From assembly GCF_023371205.1 (NCBI RefSeq), contig NZ_JAMCCO010000001.1, forward strand, positions 802,662 to 866,661: a stretch of DNA of 64,000 nt. The letters run 5' to 3'. The translations under genes and the position numbers were made by a program. Within the stretch, counting starts at the first letter, position 1, and the number at the start of each line of letters is the position of its first letter. Source of the DNA: Parvivirga hydrogeniphila (GTDB taxonomy: Bacteria > Actinomycetota > Coriobacteriia > Anaerosomatales > Anaerosomataceae). Under the pieces are notes generated by a model. The model had not been told where the DNA came from. It saw nothing but the letters and a program-made list of their open reading frames with translations, and searched no databases. Below, in pieces: positions 26,844-35,880 of this stretch.

Positions 26844-27530
26844 ATGATATCGATGCGGAACGTCAGCAAGACGTACGTCGCTGACAAGCCCGCGCTGTCC
26901 GATGTGAACGTCGAGATCGGCCAGGGAGAGTTCGTCTTCCTGGTCGGGCACTCGGGATCCGGGAAGTCCACCTTCATCAAGCTGCTGTTGCGCGAGATCC
27001 TGCCGACCACCGGCCAGATCATCGTGGCCGGTCAGGACCTCGTGCGGATGAAGAGCTGGAAGGTCCCGTACCTGCGGCGCAACATCGGCTGCGTCTTCCA
27101 GGACTTCAAACTGCTGCCGAACAAGACGGCGTACGAGAACGTCGCGTTCGCGCTCGAGGTCATCGGGCGCAGCAAGCACGTCATCCGAACGCAGGTGCCC
27201 GAGGTGCTTCGCCTCGTCGGCCTCGAGGACAAGATGCACTCATATCCCGATGAGCTCTCCGGCGGCGAGCAGCAGCGCGTGTCGATCGCGCGCGCGTTCG
27301 TGAACCGCCCGCCGCTTCTGCTCGCCGACGAGCCGACCGGCAACCTGGATCCGGCGACCTCGCTCGGCATCATGAGCCTGCTCTCGCGCATCAACAAGAC
27401 GGGCACGACGGTGCTCGTGGCCACGCACGACCGGGAGATGGTTGACTCGCTGCGCCGGCGCGTCATCGCGCTCGAGAACGGCCGCATCATCCGCGACCAG
27501 GACCGGGGGGTGTTCGGCGATGGCGATTAA
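26844..27530 (+). CDS. ftsE: Cell division ATP-binding protein FtsE
   Basis: A 228-residue ABC ATPase that works with FtsX at the division site, coupling the divisome to peptidoglycan hydrolases. Motifs: [13 protein letters not shown] (Walker A, ~residue 36), [52 protein letters not shown] and [13 protein letters not shown]. The opening ([20 protein letters not shown]) is typical of FtsE. Its last 11 bases overlap ftsX. Confidence 0.95.
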   Translation: MISMRNVSKTYVADKPALSDVNVEIGQGEFVFLVGHSGSGKSTFIKLLLREILPTTGQIIVAGQDLVRMKSWKVPYLRRNIGCVFQDFKLLPNKTAYENVAFALEVIGRSKHVIRTQVPEVLRLVGLEDKMHSYPDELSGGEQQRVSIARAFVNRPPLLLADEPTGNLDPATSLGIMSLLSRINKTGTTVLVATHDREMVDSLRRRVIALENGRIIRDQDRGVFGDGD

Positions 27531-28434
27531 CGTCGGCTACTTCGTCAAAGAGTCCGTCACGAGCTTCCGCCGCAACTGGGTGATGAGCCTGGGCGCCGTC
27601 ATCACGATCTACCTCTCGCTCTTGCTCGTCGGGGTCTCTGTGGGCGGCTCGATGATCGCCGGGCAGATCGTGAAAAGCGTCGAGCAGAAGGTGTCGATCC
27701 GCATCTTCCTCAAAGACGGCGCGGCACCTGAAGACGTGAGCAAGCTCCAGGCGGACCTGCAGGCGGATCCGCGCGTCAAGACCGTCAAGTACACGAGCAA
27801 GGAAGAGGCGTTCGAGGAGTTCAAGAAGTCGTACTCCTCGAGCCCCGAGATGGTCGACCAGCTGAGCGTGAACCCGTTCCCGGCCTCGCTGGACGTCGAG
27901 ACGCACAAACCGCAAGATGTGCCTGCACTTGCTGAGAGCATCAAGGGGAACCAGACGTTCCTGAAGGTCTGCGACCGCCCGGACGACCCGGAGCGCTCCA
28001 TCCGCTACGGCAAGGAGTGGGTGAACCGGCTGTTCTCGTTCACGCGCATCTTGAGGCTCGTGGGTGTGCTGTTCATCATCATGCTCGCCGTCATCAGCCT
28101 GATCTTCATCAACAACACCATCCGTCTGGCGATCTACGCGCGGCGCAAGGAGATCGGCATCATGCGGCTGGTGGGAGCGTCGAACTGGTTCATCCGCATG
28201 CCGTTCCTCTTCGAGGGGCTGCTGCAGAGCTTGGTCGGTGCGCTGCTCGCGCTCGGTTCGCTCGCGGCGTTCCAGCTCTTCGCGATGCCGCGCATCCAAG
28301 AGGCGGTGCCGTTCCTGCCGTTGTCGCTGCCCGCTGGGGCGGCCGCCCAGATCGCGGCGGTGCTGATCATCGGCGGCAGCATCATCGGTCTGGCGGGCTC
28401 GGCGTTCGCGCTTCGCAGATACCTGAAGGTGTAG
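27520..28434 (+). CDS. ftsX: Cell division protein FtsX
   Basis: A 304-residue permease-like partner of FtsE with four membrane helices: one at residues ~20-50 ([18 protein letters not shown]) and three in the last 125 residues. The large extracytoplasmic loop between the first and second helices ([20 protein letters not shown], ending near RLFSFTRIL) is the part that contacts hydrolases. The family stretch [20 protein letters not shown] is present. The ATG at 27520, preceded by GGGGGG, starts inside ftsE. A CtpA-type protease follows, as in several actinobacteria and firmicutes. Confidence 0.95.
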   Translation: MAINVGYFVKESVTSFRRNWVMSLGAVITIYLSLLLVGVSVGGSMIAGQIVKSVEQKVSIRIFLKDGAAPEDVSKLQADLQADPRVKTVKYTSKEEAFEEFKKSYSSSPEMVDQLSVNPFPASLDVETHKPQDVPALAESIKGNQTFLKVCDRPDDPERSIRYGKEWVNRLFSFTRILRLVGVLFIIMLAVISLIFINNTIRLAIYARRKEIGIMRLVGASNWFIRMPFLFEGLLQSLVGALLALGSLAAFQLFAMPRIQEAVPFLPLSLPAGAAAQIAAVLIIGGSIIGLAGSAFALRRYLKV

Positions 28435-28443
28435 GCGTTCACC

Positions 28444-29631
28444 ATGAACAAGATCCTGAGCCGGGCGACGGTCGTCGTCCTCGCTGTGTCCGGCATCCTG
28501 CTTGCCTTCGCTGGCGGCATGTACGTCGGTAGGCACGCGCCTGCCGTGGACGTGCCCGTGGTGGGCGAGGCGCAGCCGACGCCGGTTTCGGCGGCGCGCG
28601 AGGTGCGCAACATCATCATGCGGGAGGCGCTGAAGCCGTCGAGCGACGAGTCGCTCGCGGCCGGCGTCGCGAAGGGCATGGTCGAGTCGCTCGGCGACCC
28701 GTACGCGATGTACTTCGACAAGCAGCACTACAAGTACTTCCAGGAGCAGACCGACGGCGCGTTTTACGGCATCGGCATCACGATCTCCGATCGCGACGGT
28801 CAGCCGTACGTCGTGTCGGTGCTGCCTGGCACGCCGGCGGAGAAGGCGGGTCTCAAGGCCGACGATGAGATCGTCTCGATCGATGGTGTCAAGCGCGACA
28901 AGTGGGACCTCGACGAAGTCGTGCGCCGCATCCGCGGCGAGGAAGGGACCCAAGTCACCATCGAGATCCGCCGCAAGGGCGCGAAGTCTCTGTTGAAGTT
29001 CACGATCACGCGCGCACGCATCGAGGTGCCGAACACAGAGACGGAGCTCGTCGATGGCGCCGTAGGCTACGTGCGGCTCTACACCTTCAACGAGCGCGCC
29101 GCTGAGGATGTCGCATCGGCCATCGAGGATCTCGCCGCGAAGGGCGCCAAGGGCTTCATCATCGACTTGCGGGACAACCCGGGCGGGCTTCTGTCCGAGT
29201 CCGTGGAGGTTCTATCGCTGTTCGTGAAAGACGGCGTCGCCGTGACCGTCGATGCGCGGAATCCGCGGGACGACGAGGTCTTCCGCGTGAGCGGCCGGAC
29301 CGTCACGGACGCGCCGATCGTGCTGCTCGTCAACGAGAACTCGGCGTCTGCGAGCGAGATCGTGGCCGGGGCGCTCCAGGACTACAAGCGGGCGACGCTC
29401 GTCGGCGTCAAGACGTTCGGGAAAGGCAGCGTTCAGCAGATCGAGCCGCTCAGCTTCGGCGGAGCGATCAAACTCACGATCGCGCACTACCTCACGCCGA
29501 AGGGCCGTCTGATCGACAAGGTCGGCGTGACGCCAGACGTCGTCGTGAAGATGGATCCCGAAGACCAGGCTGACAAGGCGACCGACGTCCAGCTCAAACG
29601 CGCCATCGAGGAGCTCAAGAAGCGGCTGTAG
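28444..29631 (+). CDS. Carboxy-terminal processing protease (S41, CtpA-like)
   Basis: A 395-residue exported serine protease. A signal anchor covers residues ~7-30, followed by the N-terminal helical region, a PDZ domain (~residues 100-185, ISDRDGQPYVVSVLPGTPAE) and the S41 catalytic domain. The nucleophile serine lies in NENSASASEIVAGAL and the general-base lysine in VGVKTFGKGSVQQIEPL. The end, ATDVQLKRAIEELKKRL, matches the family. It starts nine bases after ftsX, so it likely serves envelope or cell-division protein turnover with FtsEX. Confidence 0.93.
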   Translation: MNKILSRATVVVLAVSGILLAFAGGMYVGRHAPAVDVPVVGEAQPTPVSAAREVRNIIMREALKPSSDESLAAGVAKGMVESLGDPYAMYFDKQHYKYFQEQTDGAFYGIGITISDRDGQPYVVSVLPGTPAEKAGLKADDEIVSIDGVKRDKWDLDEVVRRIRGEEGTQVTIEIRRKGAKSLLKFTITRARIEVPNTETELVDGAVGYVRLYTFNERAAEDVASAIEDLAAKGAKGFIIDLRDNPGGLLSESVEVLSLFVKDGVAVTVDARNPRDDEVFRVSGRTVTDAPIVLLVNENSASASEIVAGALQDYKRATLVGVKTFGKGSVQQIEPLSFGGAIKLTIAHYLTPKGRLIDKVGVTPDVVVKMDPEDQADKATDVQLKRAIEELKKRL

Positions 29632-29712
29632 GCGGCGCACCTCACCCCGAGAAGCGTATAGCGGGCGCCAGGGAGCGTTCGCAAGGAGCGCTGCACGAGT
29701 GGGTAGGGCGCC

Positions 29713-30959
29713 ATGAGAATGTCGGGTTCGGTCCGTATCGCCACGGTCGCAGTCGCGCTCGCAGCGCTCCTGTGCGCTGCCTCGCCGACGCAGGCAGTGG
29801 TGCCTCCGGTGTCGCTCACCTGGGAGCGGCAGTGGGGAAGCAATGGGCTTTTGGACGGGCAGTTCCACTACCCGCCCGATGTGGCGACTGACACGTGGGG
29901 CAACGTTTACGTCGCTGGCGGCGAGAGCGGCGACAACCGCATCCAGATGTTCACCGCCGACGGCACCTTCATCAAGTCCGTTGGCACGACAGACTCGCCG
30001 AACACGGGAATCGTCAACCATGCGCGAAGCATCGCCACGGACCGCTGGTGCATGATCTACGTCGCTGAGAAGGACCCGGGTCTCGTGCAGGTGTTCAACC
30101 CACGGCTGTACAGCCTGAGCGGGACGTTCCAGGAGAGTCCGATCCACGAGATATGGGCCCCGAACGGCATCGCCGTGGGTCTCGATGGCACAGCGTATCT
30201 CACGGACAATGGCACGAGCGTGCAGCGCTGGCGCAACCGGAGTTACGTCGGCGAGTGGGCGCCTGCCGGCATCGGTGCGATCGGCGTGGGCGTCTCGCAC
30301 GACCGCGACGTCTACGCGACGACGGACATCACCTCCGGGACCACGAACTCGGTCATCAAGTACACGTCCACGGGCGACTACGTGACCAGTTGGGGCGGTT
30401 CTGGCACCGGGTCGGGTCAGTTCGCGCGCCCGTACGACGTCGCGACCGATCCGTTGGGAAACGTCTACGTCATCGAATCAGAAGGTCCTCGCTCCGAGCG
30501 CGGCCTGACGGCACGTATCTCACGACCTTCGGCTCGGTCGGATCCGGGAACGGACAGTTCGCGGCTCCCTATGGCCTCGCAGTCGGTCTCGATCGGACGG
30601 TCTACGTGGCCGACCCGGACCTTCACCGCATCTCGAAGTGGAACGTGAGCATCGCAACCGAGTCGACGCAGGTGGCTGGCGATACCCGCTACGCCACGGC
30701 CATCGAAGCGTCGAAGCGCGCATATCCTGACGGAGCGAGGGTCGTGGTCATCGCGACCGGCGAGAACTTCCCGGACGCGCGTGGGACGAGGACGGGAGCC
30801 TCGGATCGGCCAGTCGCAGTCCGAGGCTTTGCGCCGGCCGCGCTTGGACGCACGGCGTGCGTCTGGCGGACCGAACGTCACAGAGTGCAAGCGGGACGCC
30901 GATGCTTTTCGAGAGGTGCTTCTACGCAGAGGACCCCCGCGCCCGGGACACAGGTCTAG
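29713..30959 (+). pseudogene. Broken gene for a secreted NHL-repeat protein with cell-wall-binding repeat 2
   Basis: The first frame (29713 to ~30490) encodes a signal peptide ending in PTQA and beta-propeller NHL repeats such as GQFHYPPDVATDTWGNVYVA and GQFARPYDVATDPLGNVYVI. Homology then continues in another frame: RPDGTYLTTFGSVGSGNGQF, YGLAVGLDRTVYVADPD, then the cell-wall-binding repeat 2 start QVAGDTRYATAIEASKRAYP with VVVIATGENFPDA. After FPDA the expected repeat does not continue in any frame. At least two frameshifts or deletions are therefore present. The intact form would be a wall-bound surface protein. Sequencing error could explain the first shift but not the missing remainder. 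Confidence 0.75.
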
Positions 30960-31273
30960 ATTGTCTACCGCACCGCCGCTGGGAACGGCAAAGACTCCAG
31001 CCCTTACGGTTCGCTCAACCTCAGGCTTGTCGCTGATCCCACCGGGGCGGGAGCGTCGCGTTCCGAATCCGGGTCCGCGGAGCGTAATCAGAAGGTGAAG
31101 CGCCGCCGAGCGGGAGACGACGCCATGGCGTGGTTCATGTGTCGTGTGTCGGATTCACTGCGGTCGAATGAGCCGTTGAGAGCAGGCGGTTCATCCGGTA
31201 GTCTCCGGCTCAAAGTGCCGGGGGAATGATCGCTGCGGTGAGGCTTGGACATGAGTCGAGGGAGGCGGAGGAC
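30960..31273 (+). other. Decayed coding remnant, no intact gene
   Basis: A stretch starting near 30959 reads in one frame as IVYRTAAGNGKDSSPYGSLN and RLVADPTGAG, which looks like coding sequence without start, stop context or match to its neighbours. The rest up to 31273 shows no gene-like frame and no clear RNA structure. It is probably debris of the broken surface-protein gene or of a second lost gene. Confidence 0.45.
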
Positions 31274-31711
31274 ATGTCGGAACGGTACTACTTCGCGTAC
31301 GGTTCGAACATGAACGAGTCGCAGATGGCCAGGCGGTGTTGCAGCGCCCAAAAGGTCTCCTCAGCCACGATCAGAGGCTGGAAGTTCCACATCAACAGCC
31401 GCGGGGTCGCCACCGTGATTCCGGAAGAAGAAGGCATTGTCTACGGCATCCTATGGGTTCTCGCAGAAGAGGACGAGCAGGCCCTCGACACATGTGAAGG
31501 CGTGCAATCCGGCTTCTACTACAAGAAGGAGTTCGAAGTCCAGACGGACGACGGGCGCTCTTGCGCAGCGCTCGTGTACGTCGCGAGCGATTCACAGCGC
31601 GGGGTTCCGAGAGACGGGTACATGGCCGGCATCGTTGAGGCTGCCATGGAGAACGGTTTTCCGTCGTGGTACGTGGAGGAGCTTCAGGAATGGTGCGCGC
31701 CCAACGCGTGA
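31274..31711 (+). CDS. Gamma-glutamylcyclotransferase-fold protein
   Basis: A 145-residue protein with the GGCT/AIG2 fold. The ATG at 31274 has two GGAGG sites (31261-31265 and 31267-31271). The substrate-binding motif YYFAYGSNMNESQMARR is at residues 4-20, the usual position, and the catalytic glutamate is probably in VIPEEEGIVYGILWVL. The family contains gamma-glutamylcyclotransferases and gamma-glutamylamine cyclotransferases; the substrate cannot be assigned. It stands alone with lower codon bias, between a broken gene and a convergent channel gene. Confidence 0.8.
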   Translation: MSERYYFAYGSNMNESQMARRCCSAQKVSSATIRGWKFHINSRGVATVIPEEEGIVYGILWVLAEEDEQALDTCEGVQSGFYYKKEFEVQTDDGRSCAALVYVASDSQRGVPRDGYMAGIVEAAMENGFPSWYVEELQEWCAPNA

Positions 31712-31770
31712 CCGTCCCGTGATCCCGAGCGGAGCGCGCGACGCGGGCGCTCTCGTCTACTCTTGAGCCC

Positions 31771-31791
31771 CCCAAGCCCAAGCCCAAGCCC
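31771..31791. repeat. Short CCCAAG tandem repeat
   Basis: Three exact copies of CCCAAG (31771-31788) plus CCC lie between the two convergent genes. This is a slippage-type microsatellite, possibly forming part of a transcript end; no hairpin terminator is seen. Confidence 0.7.
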
Positions 31792-31802
31792 GGGCGCTGG
31801 CC

Positions 31803-32720
31803 TCACGGCCCCTTACTGTGCTCGCTGGCTGCGGGCTCGTGGGAGTCATCGCGCCGCGCGGAGTCGAGCTCGTCCACACGCACGATACGCCACGGACGGC
31901 CCGGCTCGGTCGTGAGGTGCACCGGGGTGGGCGTCGTCCATCCGCGCTTGACCGCGAGCACGCGGATCGTGAGCGTCGTCGCGGCGGCAACGACGAGCGC
32001 CACGGGCTTCACGATGTTGAGGTATGTCACCAGGAAGACGTAGAGCGACGAGCCCAGCACCGCCGCCGTCGCAGAGAGCGTTCCGGGTCGCATGATCTGC
32101 GGCGTTTCCCCGCACAGCACGTCGCGGATCATGCCGCCGCCGACGCTCGTGATGACGCCCAGCAGCACCGCCGGGATGACGTTCAGCCCCGCGCTCAGCG
32201 CCTTGTCGGCGCCGACGACGGCGAACAGCCCGAGCGACAGCGCGTCGAGGTACAGGAACGGCCCGCGCAGTTTGCGGTGCAGCGGCGAGAAGAAGAACCC
32301 GAACAGGGCTGCGAGCAGCGCCGCGGCGAGCAGCCACCAGTGCTGGAAGGCCGCGATGCCGTACTTCTGCAGCAAGACGTCGCGTACGATACCGCCGCCA
32401 AGCGCGTTGGCGATCGCCAGCGTCACGATGCCAGAGATGTCCATGCGCCGCTCGTCGGCGTGGACCGCGCCGGACAGCCCACCGATGAACGCGGCGGTGA
32501 CCTCGTAGAACAGCGGGACGTGCACCACCATCTCCGAGACCGGCGCGGTCGTCGTGAGCTCAGAGGGGAGCGCGCTTGCGACCAGGCTCGGCACGACGGT
32601 GGTGACGATGGCGGCGAGGCCGGTCGGCTCGGCGGACGCGGTCACGCCGGCAGCGCTGGTGGCCGCCGCTGTCGCCGTTGCGGCGGCGCCGGTCACGGTC
32701 GTGGCGAGCGATGCAAACAC
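31803..32720 (-). CDS. TRIC family cation channel protein (UPF0126)
   Basis: A 305-residue membrane protein built from two UPF0126 repeats. Each has three helices and a glycine-rich kink: GGGIVRDVLLQKYGIAAF and GGGMIRDVLCGETPQIM. Bacterial TRIC proteins are trimeric cation channels. The N terminus carries an unusual ~65-residue Ala/Thr/Val-rich extension before the first repeat, and the C terminus a ~50-residue polar tail. The GTG start at 32720 has GAGGAG eight bases upstream on this strand. It converges with the GGCT gene. Confidence 0.88.
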   Translation of the reverse strand: MFASLATTVTGAAATATAAATSAAGVTASAEPTGLAAIVTTVVPSLVASALPSELTTTAPVSEMVVHVPLFYEVTAAFIGGLSGAVHADERRMDISGIVTLAIANALGGGIVRDVLLQKYGIAAFQHWWLLAAALLAALFGFFFSPLHRKLRGPFLYLDALSLGLFAVVGADKALSAGLNVIPAVLLGVITSVGGGMIRDVLCGETPQIMRPGTLSATAAVLGSSLYVFLVTYLNIVKPVALVVAAATTLTIRVLAVKRGWTTPTPVHLTTEPGRPWRIVRVDELDSARRDDSHEPAASEHSKGP

Positions 32721-32915
32721 TCCGGGAACTCCTCGTCAGACGAGCACGGTCTCGCGCATCAGTATGCACGCCGATGCTGAGAGTATGCGTCTTTCGTGAC
32801 CTGACCGTTGAGAATCCAGCAGGAGGCCGGGAAGCCCGCGACCGCGGTCGCTGCGTGCGAGCCAATCTGCTCGCGAGAGACCCGAGGCGCCGGGCACCCG
32901 CGCGGCGCGTCAGCG

Positions 32916-33344
32916 CTAGAACGGCTGCTCGTCGTCCTCGTCGTCGTCGAACCGCGCGCGAAGCGCGATGTCGAACGACTCTTCCATGATGCGCGACACG
33001 GCCCGCTGCTCGCGCTGCTGGGGCTCCTCGGTGACGCGCATCTCGAGCTGGACGCCGTCGCCGACCAGCGTGAAGACGGTCTCGTCCGCGCTGATCTCCT
33101 CGAAGGTGAGGTAGCGGAAGCTCGCCACGTTCAAGAAGAGGCAGCCGTTCACGAGCATGGTGGACGACTCGGGGTCGGCCATGAGCTTCACGAGCGTGGC
33201 GCGGCCGGTGTTCATGGGCTGGCCGTCGACGACATACGCGTACTCGAACGTCTCGACGGTCTCAAGCGCGCGGATCATGTCACGGAGTTCGGTGACGGTG
33301 CCGGTGCCGATGAGGCAGGGAGCGAGCTCCCGTTGCTGTCGCAT
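32916..33344 (-). CDS. Small protein of unknown function
   Basis: A 142-residue acidic soluble protein that I do not recognise. It opens with MRQQRELAPCLIGTGTVTEL, has mixed alpha/beta character (ATLVKLMADPESSTMLVNGC) and ends in an acidic tail FDDDEDDEQPF. No signal or membrane segment is seen. The ATG at 33344 has GGAGAG upstream on the minus strand and its own promoter. It is divergent from RNase R with an 87-base gap that carries the promoter. Confidence 0.65.
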   Translation of the reverse strand: MRQQRELAPCLIGTGTVTELRDMIRALETVETFEYAYVVDGQPMNTGRATLVKLMADPESSTMLVNGCLFLNVASFRYLTFEEISADETVFTLVGDGVQLEMRVTEEPQQREQRAVSRIMEESFDIALRARFDDDEDDEQPF

Positions 33345-33386
33345 GTGCTCTCCAAAGTTCTGAGGTGTAGAGTTGCACCTGCGTGG

Positions 33387-33395
33387 ATTCTACCA
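33387..33395 (-). promoter_or_regulatory. Extended -10 promoter on the minus strand
   Basis: Read on the minus strand, TGG is followed by TAGAAT (33392 down to 33387), the form used elsewhere in the window. It serves the small gene at 32916-33344 and lies only 37 bases from the rnr start on the other strand. Confidence 0.55.
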
Positions 33396-33431
33396 CGCGG
33401 GGTCTGACATCGAACAGTCGAAGGGGGACGC

Positions 33432-35519
33432 GTGAGGCCGGAAAAAGCGGTCTTGAAGGCGCTGCGGGACGCGCGGACGGCGTGCACGGGCGATGAGGTC
33501 GTCGAGGCGGTCAGGCGTCACGGCATCGATGCGGAGCGCGTGAGGCGCGTGCTGCGCTCGCTTGTCGTGTCCGGTGCAGTCGCGCTCTTGCCCGACGGGC
33601 GGTACCTCGCGCTTAAAGAGCGCAACCTGCTCGTGGGGCGGCTGTCGATGCACCGCCGCGGCTTCGCGTTCGTCTCCACGCCGCTCGGCGAGGTGTACGT
33701 GGCGCGGCGCGACACCGGCGGCGCGCTGCACGGCGACACGGTGGCCGTGCGGCTGCATACCCAGCGCACGCGCGAGCGGCGGTCGGGCGAGGTCGTGCAG
33801 GTGCTCGAGCGCGGCGTCACGCACGTCGTCGGACGGCTGGAGCGGCACGGCGCGCTCGGCATCGTCGTGCCCACCGACCCGCGCATCCGCCACGAGGTGT
33901 TCGTCGACATGGCGCAGAGCGCGCTCGAGGCCCGCGACAACGACATCGTGGTGGTGCGCGTGACGCGGTATCCGACGAGGCGCGACGCGATGCAAGGCGT
34001 CATCGAGGAGGTCCTCGGGCCGGCCGACGCGCCCGGCGTGGACATCGAGATCGTCATCCGCGAGCACGGGCTTCGCACCGCGTTTTCTCCCGAAGCGATC
34101 GCCGCAGCCGAGGCGCTCGCAATGGGCGTGGACGCGGAGCTCGCGGCCGGCCGTCCGGACCTGCGGGACCTGTTCACGGTCACCATCGACCCGGTGGACG
34201 CGAAGGACTTCGACGACGCCATCTCGATCGAGCGGCTCGATGTCGGCGGCTTTAGGCTGTGGGTGCACATCGCCGACGTCAGCCACTATGTGCGCTGGGA
34301 CGACCCGATCGACGAAGAGGCGCGCGTCCGCGCGACGTCGGTGTACCTCGCCGACCGCGTGCTGCCGATGCTGCCAGAGCGCATCTCGAACGACCTGTGC
34401 TCGCTCAGGCCGAACGAGGACCGGCTCGCGTTCACCGTCGAGTTCGAGTGCGACGCGCGCGGAAGCGTCGGGGCGTACCGGCTGTACCCGTCGGTGATCC
34501 GAAGCGACCGGCGGCTCGACTACGACAGCGTGGACGGGTGGCTCGAGCGCGGCGGCTTCCCAGACGCCGAGACCGAGCGGCTGCTGCTCGCGCTGCGCGA
34601 CCTCGCGGCTCAGCTGCACGCGCGGCGCATCGAGCGGGGCGGGCTCGACTTCGAGACGGTCGAGGCGCGCGTCACGCTCGACGAGGACGGCCGCCCGACC
34701 GGCGTGACGCTCAGGCGCCGGACGGTCGCTACCAACATGATCGAGGAGGCGATGATCGCCGCCAACGAGGTCGTCGCGCGGCACATGCGGGACGCGGGCG
34801 CGCCCATGATGTACCGCATCCACGAAGATCCCGAGCCCGAAGCGCTCGACGAGCTCGCGGTGGTGCTCAAGGAGTTCGACTACCCGATCAAAGACGTGCA
34901 CGGCGCGAGCCCGCAGACCTTCCAGCGCATCGTCGCCTTCGCGCACGGGCGGCCAGAAGAGCTGCTCATCAACTCGCTGCTCATCCGCGCGCTCGAGCGT
35001 GCGCGCTACTCCGCGCTCCTCGAGTCGCACTTCGGGCTCGCGAGCGAGGCGTACTGCCACTTCACCAGCCCCATCCGCCGCTACCCCGACCTCACCGTCC
35101 ACCGGCTCCTCAAGGCGCAGCTCGCCAAGGCGCTCGACAAAGAGCCGGCCGCGAGCATCGCACCTGAGCTCGACTGGCTCGCCGAGCACTGTTCGGTGAT
35201 GGAGCGCGAGGCGGAGTCGGCAGAAGACGACTCCCAGCGCGTGAAGCTCGTCGAGCTCATGGCGGACCGCATCGGCGAGGTGTTCGACGCGCTCATCACG
35301 GGCGTGATGTCGTTCGGGATGTTCGTGCAGCTCGAGAACACCGCCGAGGGGCTGGTGCACGTGAAAGCGATGGCCGACGACTACTACACGCTCGACGCAG
35401 AGCGGTTCATGCTCATCGGCGAGCGGAACCGCGCGGTGTACCGCCTCGGGCAGCGGGTGCGCGTGCGGCTGATCGACGCGAATGTGGCCGAGAAGCGGCT
35501 CGACTTCGAGCTGGCGTAG
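33432..35519 (+). CDS. rnr: Ribonuclease R
   Basis: A 695-residue processive 3'-5' exoribonuclease of the RNase II/R family, able to degrade structured RNA. The order is: N-terminal winged-helix region (~1-70), cold-shock domains (~75-215), the RNB catalytic domain with TIDPVDAKDFDDAISIE (~residue 255, metal-binding aspartates) and ADVSHYVRWDDPIDEEA, SPIRRYPDLTVHRLLKAQL, and a C-terminal S1 domain (GVMSFGMFVQLENTAEGLVH). The GTG at 33432 follows AAGGGGG (33421-33427). No C-terminal lysine-rich tail is present, so it is shorter than E. coli RNase R. Confidence 0.95.
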   Translation: MRPEKAVLKALRDARTACTGDEVVEAVRRHGIDAERVRRVLRSLVVSGAVALLPDGRYLALKERNLLVGRLSMHRRGFAFVSTPLGEVYVARRDTGGALHGDTVAVRLHTQRTRERRSGEVVQVLERGVTHVVGRLERHGALGIVVPTDPRIRHEVFVDMAQSALEARDNDIVVVRVTRYPTRRDAMQGVIEEVLGPADAPGVDIEIVIREHGLRTAFSPEAIAAAEALAMGVDAELAAGRPDLRDLFTVTIDPVDAKDFDDAISIERLDVGGFRLWVHIADVSHYVRWDDPIDEEARVRATSVYLADRVLPMLPERISNDLCSLRPNEDRLAFTVEFECDARGSVGAYRLYPSVIRSDRRLDYDSVDGWLERGGFPDAETERLLLALRDLAAQLHARRIERGGLDFETVEARVTLDEDGRPTGVTLRRRTVATNMIEEAMIAANEVVARHMRDAGAPMMYRIHEDPEPEALDELAVVLKEFDYPIKDVHGASPQTFQRIVAFAHGRPEELLINSLLIRALERARYSALLESHFGLASEAYCHFTSPIRRYPDLTVHRLLKAQLAKALDKEPAASIAPELDWLAEHCSVMEREAESAEDDSQRVKLVELMADRIGEVFDALITGVMSFGMFVQLENTAEGLVHVKAMADDYYTLDAERFMLIGERNRAVYRLGQRVRVRLIDANVAEKRLDFELA

Positions 35520-35528
35520 GACCGGCGG

Positions 35529-35557
35529 TTGCACGCTCGCACCGACCCTGCTACAGT
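35529..35557 (+). promoter_or_regulatory. Promoter of the trp operon
   Basis: TTGCAC (35529-35534) and TACAGT (35552-35557) are spaced by 17 bases, and TGC precedes the -10. Transcription would begin near 35564, just ahead of the T-box stem I. Confidence 0.8.
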
Positions 35558-35563
35558 ACACCG

Positions 35564-35855
35564 CAATCACATACGCGCCTGTGACGGGGAAGAGTACCCC
35601 GGGAGCGAAGCACAGAGAGTCGGGGACGGTGGAAACCCGATCTGAGCGACCGGAGGGAATGGGCCCCTGAGGCTCCGAGGCAACGGCGGATGCGCCTACT
35701 AGTCTCGGCGGAAGCCCACCGATACAAGGGACCGGGTATGGACGGCCGACAGGCCGGAGTACTGCAGGACGAGTGGCCGGCGGATACGCCGGCAACGAGG
35801 GTGGCACCGCGGGAGCTTGGCTCTCGTCCCTTACGGGACGGGAGCTTTTTGTTTT
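35564..35855 (+). promoter_or_regulatory. T-box riboswitch for tryptophan with intrinsic terminator
   Basis: The ~290-base leader of trpE is a T-box: uncharged tRNA-Trp binding switches a terminator to an antiterminator. Stem I features include GGGAAGAGTACC (35590-35601) and AGAGAGTCGGGGACGG. The specifier lies in GGGAATGGGCC, where TGG (35660-35662) is the tryptophan codon. The conserved T-box AGGGTGGCACCGCGG is at 35798-35812. The terminator is an 11-bp stem (35820-35830 with 35835-35845) followed by TTTTTGTTTT. Class and specificity are consistent with the operon it controls. Confidence 0.95.
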
Positions 35856-35880
35856 GCGGTGCTTACAGGAGGTGGCACGG

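Noticed and set aside
30781-31098. A 105-codon frame overlapping the broken surface-protein gene as an independent gene.
   Set aside because: Arg/Pro-rich composition, no ribosome site, and it lies over a region where coding homology is in another frame.
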